64,000 nt of DNA from Karalla daura (taxonomy: Eukaryota; Chordata; Actinopteri; Chaetodontiformes; Leiognathidae). Below, one piece after another: positions 52,228 through 64,000 of the stretch. The notes beneath the pieces were generated by a model that made no database searches, was not told where the DNA came from, and worked only from the letters and a program-made list of their open reading frames with translations. The stretch spans positions 12,256,683 to 12,320,682 of the forward strand of contig CM055206.1 in the NCBI GenBank assembly GCA_029224185.1. The letters are read 5' to 3'. Position 1 is the stretch's first letter. Each line of letters opens with the position of its first letter. Made by a program: the position numbers and the translations under genes.

Positions 52228-52865
52228 GGGGCAGGAGGGTTAGCAACGGCTGTCAGTAAAAACTGACACACGCAGAAATGAGGACACACACACCTGTACC
52301 ACTGTTATAATAGGAGTGCGTAATTTAAAAAACAAAAAAGCACAATGGCACATTTTTCATGCCCTCTGTGAGAAGCAGATTGACTCCCACCTACATGATG
52401 CTCAGTTATCACTCTCAGCTCTGTGTGAGTTGGAATTAAACACACATTATCGCAGCATTTGTATCACAAGCAGGAAGCCCTCAGTGTGTTTAAACATAAG
52501 CTGTCCGCTGCAAATACCAATGTGAATGTCATGTTTGCATATTTGTTTGTCTTGCAATATGTGATTTGTTTTTGTGCACATTTTGTGCATACTTGACACC
52601 AAATATTCAGTTGGTGAATATTGTGCTTTTTTGTGCTTTTTTGTTTTCTATAAACAAGATAAAATACAAAGCATTTGAGGGAAAAGGTGCTCAAAACAAG
52701 TGAAATTTCACTCATTTCTTAAAATAAATTGTGTCCACACACGACAACCTTTGCAAAACAGGAAAACCCAGACATTTTCATGAATTTAGAAAATCTCCCC
52801 AGACTCCCTGGAGAGAGAAAAAAAAAAGACATGTGGGGGGAAAAGAGGATATTTGGTCACCCTAG

Positions 52866-53060
52866 TGTCCATCCAGTTATTATCCTAAAGTTGATGTGGG
52901 GGTCTGCTGTCTATCCTTGTGCTTCAACGGTCGCCTGACATTCACACTCACCATTCACCCTCACTCACTGTTTAGTCTCCATTTGACCTAAACTTGCCTG
53001 TTTTTGGCTCTAACCTGGAGAAAACCCACAGAAACGTAACGAGAACCTCCACCATGTTGC
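52866..53060 (-). mobile_element. V-SINE-type SINE, decayed
   Basis: Minus-strand blocks GTGGGTTTTCTCCAGG and AGGTCAAATGGAGACTAAAC, followed by GAATGTCAGGCGACC, correspond to the core and 3' part of the fish SINE. Confidence 0.5.
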
Positions 53061-53937
53061 CCAATTAAGCACAATTTAATTTGCGAGTACAAACATTATT
53101 AGCTGGAGCTGCCAAACATTCGAGCACAGAAAGTTAAAATCTTTTTGATAAAATTGGATCAAATGAGTAACATTAAAAGGTGTTTCTCCTGGTGAGAGAC
53201 CTGCTGAGAATCACCACCGGATTCTGTGCTCGCTCTCAGCTTCACGTAGCATCTCCCCATTCGTTGCTGTTTATGTTTTTTGCTTTTTTTGTTTTTGTTT
53301 TTTTACCTCCTGTAGTTTAACTCTGTTAGTTCACCCTCATAACTTTTATCACCTTGTCTTTTAAGGGGGAAAAAAAAGCTTCAGAGAGCACCGAAGGGCA
53401 GACAGACACATACTCCAAATGAATGATAATGTCGCTGTCTGCATTATGAATGTGTAACCAGATATTTCATTGGCTCCAAGTGACAAAGATTCATGTTCCT
53501 CCGTTTCAGCGTTTTGATTATCTTGACAGTGTTGATGCGACTCGAGCTGTATGTTTATGTTGGATTTCAAATCAAGTCAGAGAAATAGCTGCTGTCAGTA
53601 AACATGCATGACATGTTTGGCCAACACATGTCTGCACAGCATACCTTTGAGTGTGAGCATTTCTCATATTATTAAGCTTCTTATCCAGTGCTTTATTCAG
53701 CCATGACATTTTGAATAAAACCTCAGAGGAAAAAAAATATCTAGAATGCAATTTCCCCTCTGGTTTGCCTTTCACCACTTCCCTAAATTTGCATAAATGT
53801 GTTTCCACATTAGTGCAGTCATGTGTGAACTTTGCACATGTGGGTTTGTGTGCATGTGTGTGTGTGAGTGAAGGGTGCAGCTGTGATATTTCGTGGTCCA
53901 TGTGGGTGCAGGTGGCACTTATTGGCCAGCTTTACAT

Positions 53938-53965
53938 GTCTGTGTGTGTGTGTGAGAGAGAGAGA
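53938..53965. repeat. (GT)n(GA)n microsatellite
   Basis: GT units pass directly into GA units. Confidence 0.85.
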
Positions 53966-54859
53966 GTCTGTGATCCTGAGCACAGCTGTGATATGGTTAT
54001 ATACTCAGCATCGAGTTCAGCTCAGGCTATTCATACATCATCCCCACAGTCAGAGGGTCTTGCAGTCATTTGTGAGGACGCGCTTTGGTAACCAGCTCAT
54101 CTTCACTGCCACTTGTCATCTGTGCACTCAACAACAGAGAAACGATGCCTCTTGGCCTTTGAGAATTAAAAGTGTGACAACTCTCCGCAACACCTCAACA
54201 CAAGAATCGTACATTTCTAATCTTTTCTTGGTCGTGTTGATAGGCTATAATGTCGACTCGCAGTCGGCCCTCCTTCAGCATCCTCCTCGTCTCGCTTTTT
54301 GAGCAGTGTGTGCGACTGTAGGTGTGTCTGCGTGCTGCTTGATTCTGTGTGCGTGTCAATGCAGCTGTGCGGTTGTGTGGGTGTTTTTCCTTTTTTTTAT
54401 TTGCCGGGCCAAGATAAAAAGCTTTGAGATGAGAGGAACAAGCCCTTTATTATTTTCTCACAGAGATTTATGTGCAATCTTCCACTGTGGCTCAGTGAGG
54501 CCTGATATCGGAAGCCAGTAATCTCAGCCATGGATTTAGTGCCAGAGTCAAAGGGTCAACAACCTCTCCATCCGCACACAGCTCTCGACATGCGATGGGA
54601 AGCCTAAACCTCAGCAGGACAGTGGTCATGGTGTTACAGTCTGTCATCCTGACAGCTGCTGTGTAAGCATCTCAAATGCCCACTTATTATGTTTTCTCAC
54701 AGATGTGGACACATCAGATGTGATATCACAGCCACGAACCATGTTCTGACCCTGCAAAGAAACTGGATTCACCAGAATTTGGTGTCACGTGATTCAGGTT
54801 AGACGTAAACACGGGTATCTTAAAGGGGATGGTTGAATTGCTAAACATATAGGCTGCAG

Positions 54860-54978
54860 AATATTAGTCTCATCAGATATGCCTCACATACTATTTCATA
54901 GGCTGTTTAAAAATCTTAATTTTTGGTGTGGGATTATGTACTGGTGCTTTTTTCATGCTTATTTGGCAACCACATGAG
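54860..54978 (+). repeat. unclassified dispersed repeat, copy 2
   Basis: This is the partner of the segment at 50601-50735. Similarity by eye is moderate and interrupted, which suggests an old element. Confidence 0.5.
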
Positions 54979-56639
54979 TGGTAACTTCTTAAGCGATGTA
55001 CACATGTGGCTTCTGCCACTATTGGAACTTTTCTACATAAAAAGATGTTTTTGAGGCTTGTCCTGACAAGCTTCAGTAAGACTTTTGTTCGCCTGTTACA
55101 TTATACGCTTCACATGTTTCACTGATCTGACTGGCAGGAGTAAGCCTGTGACAGACAGATGATTCAACCAAACACACACCTGTCCTCTTCCTCACACTTC
55201 CTGAGGATGACTGTGCAGATGTTCCTTTGTAGGAAACCATCTGGTATGTCAACTTGTGCATCTTCTTCTCTCCAAATGTGTCACTTTCCATTCTGATAGA
55301 CTATCTATTTGTTCAAATAATGTGGTGAAAACACAAACAATAAGGTTTGTATTTATTGCCTGTAATTATGTACTTTGAAACAGTGAGTGATGACAAAGGA
55401 TGTTTTATAATGCATCCAGCATTAATGAATGAAGTTTAATTTCAGGGCCCTTTGGGGCTTTGTTTTGAAAGCCCTGTTAGAACAGAACAAACAACAAAAC
55501 GAGTAATTCTGTTGATAATATTACAAATGAGGATCACCTGCGATAAATAAGTTAATTCAATTTCTCTGCCCTCACGTTGTAGATCTGATTATTAGTTCTC
55601 TGAAAGCAGTTTTCAGCCATATAGTTTGAAAGCCACAGGGACAATTACTGCGACACATGGACACGAAAATGTAATTATAATGCCATTAAATGATAATCAG
55701 AAACGCAGCCATCATAATCCCAGCAGGGTCGCTACCTTCACATTTGCCATTAGTATAGACAGCTCAGTGGAGTGCAGGCCCTGTGAGGCACATGCAGTCA
55801 TTGAGCTAAAGCCCAGGGCATCATTTATACATTCCTTCACTCCTGCACATCAACCCACACAATCAACAATAGTATTTAACCATTTATGCAAAACATGACT
55901 TTGTTTGCACGATGAATGTGACTGATGCATAATATCCAAAATAAATGAGTAAATAATTGTTGCAATATATTAAGACATGCATGCATGTGCTTGTCGAATG
56001 AAGTTGCTATGATTCACATTATTACAATGCCCTAAGCAGTACTTAAATTTACAGTATTTCATTTGCATGAAGGTCATTAAATACATCCAAATGAACATCC
56101 GCAAAGGGAATTTAACAGGGATCCAGCAGAAGTGTCGGTGACAAATTAAAGAACCGGAAAAGCACATTTACCACACCTTGTTACTGGGAGAAACTGATTT
56201 TATAAATAAAAAAATGCTAGTTGATAATAATAACTTGCCAAAACGAATTTGTGTTATTTCACTGAACAAATTTATGTTTTTTTGGTATTTTTGTCTTCTG
56301 TCCACCCTATCATTTGAGGTACGAAGATGGAAACAAAGAAATGTAATGTCACTCGTGAATGACTGTCATTAAGTTTGGCAGAGCTGTGCCACTAATACAG
56401 CTAGAGAAAATAACACTTCTGATCATTAATATCTTCATATTTTCATATTTTTGTTGGTTGCTGTTATAGTTGTTTGTCAAATCTGACTCTTTATTTCTAC
56501 CAAAAGTTACATTCCAAACCAATGTGAAAACAGGTTGTGCGGTGAAGTAACAAGTATTAATATGAGACCACAGCTAGATATGCAGATATTATATTCTGTG
56601 TATATATGTATATATTCTGTGAATGTTTCACCCACACAC

Positions 56640-56850
56640 ACTGAGCCGAGGTGCTCCAGAGGTCCTCAGTACTGTGGCCTGTGGGATGCGGTGGCCTCTG
56701 AACCTGCCGGTGGGCAAACAGAGCCTGTGGCTGTCCTGAGGGGGCTGCAGCAGGGTGGAGCCTGGAGGGGGTTGGGATCTCCGATGATCTTTATGGCCTC
56801 TCTGCCTGCAACTCTGGGTGTGGATGGGAGCTTCTTCCCAGTAATGATGT
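56640..56850. other. G+C-rich patch of unknown nature
   Basis: A sharply bounded G+C-rich block sits in A+T-rich sequence and is open in one frame on each strand (about 105 codons). The predicted peptides resemble nothing I know, and no clear splice sites flank it. A transposon fragment or an old retrocopy is possible. Confidence 0.25.
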
Positions 56851-57033
56851 GATGTGTGAGTATTTCTTTTTTACCATCCATAGAGACATGTGCAAGTACA
56901 ATTGATTGCAAAGCTGAGTGCATATGCCTGTTCTCAAAGAGTGTCTGTCTAAATGGAGACAGAGATGCAGGCATTTTCACACCACAAACGCCATTCTCAT
57001 GTAGACTGAGAACACATCAGCCACCCGCACACA

Positions 57034-57034
<1 letters not shown>

Positions 57035-57125
<91 letters not shown>
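57035..57125. repeat. long (CA)n microsatellite
   Basis: About 45 CA units with one GC interruption, the longest CA tract in the window. Its left flank matches the one at about 43903-43925. Confidence 0.95.
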
Positions 57126-57130
<5 letters not shown>

Positions 57131-60100
57131 CTCCTAATAGTTCTTTTTTTTTTCTTTAGGTTAATCAAACAATTGAAAAATGCTCTTGTTTGATTGTAAC
57201 TGAAGCATATTTAATTGATTAGAATCTGCATTCTGCAGCTCATCTTTATCTCCAACAGCCGAGGCTCTGAACCTCCAACCAACCAGCAAATTGAAGTATA
57301 GCACAGTGCCTACGCATGGCAGCAGCAGCGATTCTTCTATTGAGACTAAACCCCTTCTCCAAACACCAGCTCTCCCTGTGCTAGCAGGCCTTCTTATGTG
57401 CAGTGGGTCCATTTAGATCTAACCTTAGATGTGCTGCTGCTTTGATGAAGATGAGAGAACACCAATTCAGCCGGGGAGGAGGCTATTCTCTCTCAATGCT
57501 CTCTCCCCACTGACTCTCCTGCAGCAATCCTGAATGTTACTCACAGTTGGAGGAGGAGTGAAAGCACAGAGCAGTGGAGACATCTCTATGAAATACTCTG
57601 AGACACCAAATTAATCCAAAGATCTGGCTCGTTGTTATTGGCTTGTGTGACTGCTAGCTCAGACAGGTCTGCTCAGACAAAGACACCAATAATTCCCAGT
57701 TCAGGGTGTAAATGGAGGAATAGGTTTTTATATGTATGTAGCACACACTCACACACATATGCATTTATCATAAAAAGGTGATGAAATCAGTTTCTGTCTT
57801 CCCGCCTTCTTCACTGACCACCCACATTCTTTTATGTCTTCCAAGACAGGTCCATTAGCGAACAAATCCCACATGTTCAAATTAGCCAAAGGCCACGAGC
57901 GACAGATCTCATTATTGCGTTAAGTTTCACAACATAAACGTTAGGGGACAGACAATTTCGTCTCCTTGGCTCAATTATGGACTTTTTTTTTTTTTTTGGA
58001 CTTGGGACAAACAGGATGATGATGAGTCGACAGCCAAGCCTTTGGTTATGGTGGAAAGTAATCCGTTCAGTTCAGTTGTGAGCACATTTTTATCAGAGTA
58101 ATCGCCATAAGAGTGTACAACACGTATGGACACAAACTGGGGAAAAATGTGGATGATTGTGTAGAGGATTCTTGCCTCACTGTAGCTCCACTGGGACTGT
58201 GAGTGGCTGGTGCCACAACATCAAGTCACTGCCACTTACCTGCTCTATTGACTGTTAAACAACAGACTGGAATAACAGCAGACCTTGGGTCGGGGAATAG
58301 CTCCTGCTCGGCCCGTTTTGGTAAACAGTGTCTGCCTCATTTCACATTCCTCAGATTGCCCTCATGGCTCATGGCTATGGCTGCCTGGGACAGGAGTCGA
58401 CATTTGGGTTCCAAAAAATGTTGTTTTCTGAATTCATGTGTGGTATTTAGCTCTAAAATTAATGAATACTTTGACGGATTTAGAGTATGTCGAAATTGTT
58501 ACAAAATTTCTAACATCTCCAGGTCCAGTATGTCATCTCTGTATGACTTGTTTTGTCAGCCAACATTTCAAACGTTTTTGCTCGATAAATGACTTTAATG
58601 ATGAAATGACTTAAATGACAGAAATTCTTGTGTAAAGAAAGACTGATAACAAACGCTAATTCAAATAGTGAGAGTACTGATACATGAACACTTTCTATTT
58701 CTCTTTGAGATCAGTTATGAGTGAACTCTGTAAAATCCTCTGTTAACATGAAGATTTTTGTTGTTTTTGCTTTAGTATCTGTGAATGATGAAAAAAATGA
58801 CCTTGGAGCTACTGTAAATAGTCCAATCATATCCTCACATCTGAAAGCTTTTACGGTTGTTTCACAGTGGTTCTTTGATTTCAAGCATTTCGACTTGGGC
58901 AGTGTACAATAATGCTGTACATTAGAGTGAATGGTATTATTTTGAAGCTCGGGTTAATAAAAACAAGCTTGCAGTCAAAGCGTTGCATGTTTTCAACTTG
59001 GCAAACTCAAGGACTGACGGGTGAATCATCCCGTAGCATAGCTTGTTAAAGCATTCGGTAGAGGCTTGATTTTAAAGCACAATAGCTCACCTTCAAATAT
59101 ACAGTAATACCGCTCAGCAATTATTTGGTTTTCCGCATGGCAGCACTGACAGGCACACACTCAGAGAAATGCATATTCATGTATGGAAGGCTCTGACCTT
59201 CCTTTCACTTTCCTTCTCAGAAAATACAATAACGCTGGAATTTCAAGACCCTGTAAGAGGCTGCACAGAGCATCATCTTACAAGTGCGCTGGATGTGTGG
59301 TGGAATATCTCAGGCAAATGGAAAGGTAAACAGCTGCAGGTGGTGAGAGTATTAGAGCAGATTATACAGGTGGCGGGCTGCGGGGCTGCCCCAGCCCTAT
59401 TAGCATTGATAGCATCCAGACTTTAGAGCGGGGGCGACACGCTGCTCCTAAGCCCTGCTTCTGGGGTCCCTCACTCCACTCCAGGTGTTTGGCTCCGCTA
59501 AGCTCGCCGACACCCAGCCAGAGGTGATGGAGGCTCAGCATCCCACTTTTAATGCGGGGTATAGAGGTTGTGTGTGTGGCACCGAGATCATAAAATCAAA
59601 GGAGGGTTTTTAGTGCACATTTCATCATGTGTCCCTGGAGGGAAGTGCACATTCATGGCTGATGCTTAAAAAGTGTCTGGGTGAAATGTGGGAGAGCTGC
59701 GCTTGGTGTGGCTTCTCCTTGTCCACGTGGTGTTTTTTTTTTTCTTTGTACAACATCATGGTCTCGGATAAATGGGAAATGTGAAAATGAATTAGCAATG
59801 ATCAGTTTTCAAAATGTCCTTATTGCTTATGCAGTCCCTCTATTTGCCACTGACATCAAAGTGCAGAGGAACAACTTCGATTTTCAAGATTTCTGTATGT
59901 GTGTGTGAGCGTGTCTGTGTGTGTGTAGATTGATTGCCAATTAGACAGAAGGACGGCGCTCTCTTGGTTCAGGGTTTGGGACAGGTATTGACGCCCCGGG
60001 GCTCTCGCTGTGCCTTTGTCTAGGTATTTTTGATAGGGTGCATTTGTGTTACCATGGGGGCATAGAAATGAACCGCTCTCTTATTTGCACTCCTCTGTTC

Positions 60101-61353
60101 TCTCACAGCGAGCCGCTGTTTGAATGCTAAACAGTGTTGCTATATCTTCAAAAGGCGACATTGGATTGATCCCCTTGAGCAACAGAGGACTTTTCCATCA
60201 AATCTAGGATCAATTTAGCGCCGCGCCCCACCCAGGTTCCACAAGCTGAAAGTGAAAGCGCAGATCTAATTTCAAATCAGGAAAATGTCTGTTGCAGTGT
60301 TTACCTTTGTATAATTCTTTAAAAGGGGAGAGTTGGTCAAAATAGACCAGATGAAGACCTGTATACATATTTCTTTAAAAATTTCCAACCAAGAAAAATA
60401 AAAATGTTTCCAAATGCTAAATTCAATGTAGACACAATGTAGAGACCGCTGAAAGAAATTATTATGCATTTACCATTTATCTACCTGGAAATGTTTATCA
60501 GGAAAAGCATAAAAGCGACAAATGTATGCAAATGGTAAATCCTCATTGACAGCATTTTAGAGCTGGATTTATATTTTCCAATTAGTTTTATGCTCTAAAT
60601 TGTATCCCCTATCTTTGCCTCTCTGCGGGTAATTGTCGGACCAACATTGTTGTTATTTATTCCACTCAAAGCGTTTCCAGCTGTTGGCAATCTGTATTAA
60701 AATAAATGGCTTCGTCAAGTGCTCCACAGCTGGAGTTCAAATCGTTGAGGGGCGAAAAAAGGTGCTGTGGTTCCCCAATGTCAATTTACTCTGACAAGAC
60801 AAATAGAGGAGGGCACGTTCAAGTGGCTCTTGAATTTGGAACCTTCCTCTTCTCCAGGAGGTTGATGAACTGAACCTCAATCAGAAGAGTGGCCTCGAGT
60901 GTTTTTTTCAGGGTTAAATAGTTCACACCCAACTTTTGCATGCAATGCCTCATCTAGCAGACTTACTGATGTGCTCTCTACAGGTGGGCTGGACACTGTT
61001 TGTAGCTGGTTGACACTTTCATGTGATTAACAGCATATTGTTCAAGTGATGTCAGTGTGCATGTTTACCTGTTGCTGCTGTATGCCTTTACCACCTGAAG
61101 CGACTGCGGAAAGAAATAAGCAATGAAATCAATTCCCTAAATGCTTAAAGATTTACTGCAACATTATGCATATGGTAATGGGGTTTTATACATTCTACTT
61201 ATGCACATTTAGAATAATTGGGAAGGGATAATTATCATATGTATGTAGCACAGAATGTACAGAGGCCTGTAATTATTGCAGTGTGTGGGTTTGAGTCTGA
61301 ACACAATCGTAGCATTTGAAATCCATTTGTCTTGGGGTGACATGATGTGACAC

Positions 61354-61382
61354 GTGTGTGTGTGTGTGCGTGTGTGTGTGTT
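61354..61382. repeat. (GT)n microsatellite
   Basis: GT units with one GC interruption. Confidence 0.85.
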
Positions 61383-62654
61383 TGTTACTACAACTTGAAT
61401 GGAAAGTTCTGCCATTTGGTTTGAACATCACCTCTCCTTGCACACACACAGGATAGATGCAGGAAGAAGAACCTGGATAGGTCAGCAGGACACACACCAC
61501 TCGCTTTCATAGTGACATGGACGCACAAGAACATAGGAAGACCCTCGGTCAGACCCAGGTTCTTCATGCTGTTATACACATGATTACATACGTGCATAAA
61601 TATGGCCATGTTGTAATCCTGGAAGGTCAGAAAACATAATTTAAAATATAACAGATCCACTACCCTTCTCATCTTTATTTTTCACCACAAGATGGATGAA
61701 GACAGGCTTTGTGGCATAGAGAGGGAAAGGCATTTATTTCACCTGCTCTTCTCTTCATATTATTTGTTTGGTTTACTCTTGACGAAGCTTTGCGACGAAC
61801 CATAATAATAGGCTGCTTTACCGTCCGTGTGCTCCCTTTATTCACAGTGTTATTCACAGTGACAGTGCAGATATACTAAAATCAGGATGCTCTTTGAAGC
61901 TCAGACTTCCTGGAGATAAAAATAGATTTTAAAACTCATTTGACAGCCTAAACGATTACTCTTTTCTATTTTTTTATTATTTGTGTGTCTCACAAGCCAT
62001 TTCTTTGTTCTTCCTCAGCGTTGTTTAGAAGGCGATAGTGCCTCAGTGGGTCTGCAGCACAAATACACTGTATTTGTTGCTTGGTGTAAACAAAGACGCT
62101 AGATAGGCGCAGTCACAAGGCGGAAAACAAACGGGATGAAAGGGAACTTTGCCCTGTTTTGAATTTGCAAAATTCCTGGGAGTGCTCCATCGCACATTTC
62201 CCAGACATCTGAATGTTTGTTTGGTTCAACAGGTAAAAGATGAGACAGGACAAGATAAATCTTCAGCGATTTCTGTTGGGAAATTAGGTTATAAACACAG
62301 ACAACAGATGTAGGCCATTACATCCCATTAAGGATCCAATTTTAAATTTGCCTTAATTAAAAGCTGAGCAAAGGGTTTTCAGGAAAGACTTTTGAAAGGC
62401 AGGGAAAAGTTTACAATTCACAGCTGAATTTCAGAGGTTTTCTGACCTAGATGTTAAGGAGAACAGAGAAATGTTTTTTTCTACCTATCAACACTACTAA
62501 TTAAAGAAAAGCTCTGTAGAGGCTTTTGCTTAAAGCAATAGTTTGGTATTCTGGGACGTGTATGTTTTGTTTGATGCTAGTTAAACATCAAGGTTTACCT
62601 GCTTTGTGCCGAAATGTGTGATAGGAGTCTACTATCTGCAGCACACATGGTGTG

Positions 62655-62710
62655 AAGACAGGGCAGATACCTTGGACAGGTCTAGTCCATCACAGTACAC
62701 ACACACACGC
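62655..62710 (-). mobile_element. V-SINE-type fragment
   Basis: The minus strand reads CTGTGATGGACTAGACCTGT, the segment before the SINE tail, next to a short CA repeat. Confidence 0.4.
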
Positions 62711-63499
62711 CAGGGACCAGCTTTTTGTGTGGGTAATAGCACTATTCACCAGCCTTGCTTGCTATGACACTGTTATTCCAGTCCCACAACACACAATGTT
62801 CTTACCTGTGCTGAGTGTGCATCACACTGAAAGGTATTTTAGTTATTCAGCCTCCCATCAAACTGCTGGAATAACATGGCAACAGAGTGTCTGGATACAA
62901 AATGGCAGCAATATGAAAATGGCTCATGGCGACATTGTTTTGGTTATTATGATTGTGTCAGAAACAAACCAGCTACAATCCCTGCTTGTTATATAGTGTG
63001 GTATATTTACCTTATTGTCATCATAATTCCACTTTTCAGCACAGTGCTTTACGTAAAAAATGACTTTTTTTTTTCCTGAGACACTTCTTTCCTCGATTGG
63101 GTCTCTGCTCCTCATAGGAGATGAACCTGCTCAGCCCTCATGTTCCTCCATTCCTTTGTACCGTCTGTGATGTCTAAACCTATGTTTGTAGAAATCCCTC
63201 TGCCTGAATTTGCTGCCATCTGGCAGTCTTTGTATTGGGGGAGCTGTACAAATGTACATATTTATAGACTTCCTTCCAGTGAATCTCTCCTTGATTTCAT
63301 CCTTGTTCTTTCAGCTCGACAGGAGACAGTGCAGACAGAGACGTGTGGAAGAAAAGAAGATGCTACTGAGTGGAACAATCACGACTGTGTGCCTGGAACG
63401 TGTGGCTACTTTTCTAGGGAAGTGCACATCAGGCAACATCAGTATAGACTACATGCATGTGTCATCACCATATCTTTGGTAAAATTCATTTTACCACAG

Positions 63500-63610
63500 G
63501 GAGAAATTTAGTGTCTCCAACAGGTCTAAAATGTTTGCAGTTTTGGACTACGAGAGGAAACTGGAGTTCCTGGAGAAAAGCCACAGAAAGATCTAGGTTG
63601 CAGGTATCCA
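63500..63610 (-). mobile_element. V-SINE-type fragment
   Basis: Minus-strand CTGTGGCTTTTCTCCAGGAA and GTTGGAGACACTAAAT are a decayed core and middle of the fish SINE. Confidence 0.4.
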
Positions 63611-64000
63611 GGCATGAGAGTGGTACTTTCTCAGAATGATGGGACTTACAGAGTTGAACTAGGTTCCTTCTGTCAATACCAAGTTGTTTCTCCTTATGAG
63701 AGGGCAAATGTGCGTGAACTCACTTCAGGACTTTGTCACTTGTCTAGCTTAGAGTTATCTTTATTGGGATGGAGTGATAATTTCATTTCATAGGGCTTTG
63801 AACCCGATGTCCTCTTCTTGTTTCCCCTTGCTTCCCGAGGTGGGAGTAGTTGATTAAAAAGCTATGAAGCCATAGATCGAGAGACAGACAGAGACAGATT
63901 ATTTAAGATAGAGTGAGGGAGACAGAAAGTTATAGGACTGTGTCGGGATCATCTCCTTGTAGCCAGTATTGCTTTTGATAGCTGACTCCATTGAGTGTGA

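Larger units (their letters stand above)
37060..64000. other. apparently intergenic region
   Basis: No reading frame here resembles a known protein and no rRNA, tRNA or snRNA was recognised. The region contains minus-strand SINE fragments, microsatellites, a pair of related unclassified repeats and a CpG-rich island at 45060-45560. In human, vertnin lies next to SYNDIG1L on the 3' side, but its long single-exon coding frame is not in this window. Confidence 0.6.

Noticed and set aside
58203..58592. 129-codon open frame
   Set aside because: No similarity I recognise, no signal or conserved motif, and no flanking splice sites; expected by chance in 64 kb.
61430..61530. Another SINE fragment near ACCTGGATAGGTCAGCAGG
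   Set aside because: Only about 20 bases resemble the SINE and neighbouring blocks are missing.
37060..64000. Search for vrtn, npc2 or other neighbours of human SYNDIG1L
   Set aside because: No frame over about 165 codons and no recognisable domain; neighbours must lie outside the window or synteny differs.

Overview
The window looks like nuclear DNA of a ray-finned (teleost) fish. It holds one multi-exon gene with vertebrate splice sites and long introns, a very high density of CA/GT, GA/CT and GATA microsatellites, several copies of a tRNA-derived fish SINE with the V-SINE type core and a (GGAT)n tail, and degraded non-autonomous hAT-type DNA transposons. All of these are recognised by eye, not by database search.

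The only gene I can support is syndig1l (synapse differentiation-inducing gene 1-like, also called TMEM90A or capucin) on the + strand. Its coding sequence lies in three exons at 6935-7450, 26327-26464 and 34225-34383. Together they encode 270 residues: a long cytoplasmic-type N-terminus with a fish glycine-rich insert, an acidic SSDSESEDNF segment, the family core ending in FSMLCCFWPLGIAAF, and a second hydrophobic segment close to the C-terminus. All coding introns are phase 0. A strong acceptor at 6778-6779 implies a further non-coding 5' exon. The best candidate lies in the CpG-rich segment at about 885-1347, with a second CpG island at about 3157-3530 as an alternative promoter. The 3' UTR probably runs to paired AATAAA signals at 37010 and 37038.

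Layout: 1-885 flank with a large GATA array; 885-1347 CpG-rich candidate promoter and first exon; 1348-6779 putative first intron; 6780-7450 first coding exon; 7451-26326 intron with hAT and SINE relics; 26327-26464 middle exon, followed at once by CA repeats; 26465-34224 intron; 34225 to about 37060 last exon and 3' UTR; about 37060-64000 apparently intergenic, with no recognisable gene, one CpG-rich island at about 45060-45560, and SINE fragments all on the minus strand.

The leads I consider most useful are the frame-neutral middle exon flanked by CA repeats, a possible intronic-polyadenylation soluble isoform, a strong-Kozak upstream ORF in the candidate first exon, an RNA G-quadruplex candidate in the 3' UTR, and several unclassified dispersed repeats. 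Nothing seen amounts to a clearly undescribed system.
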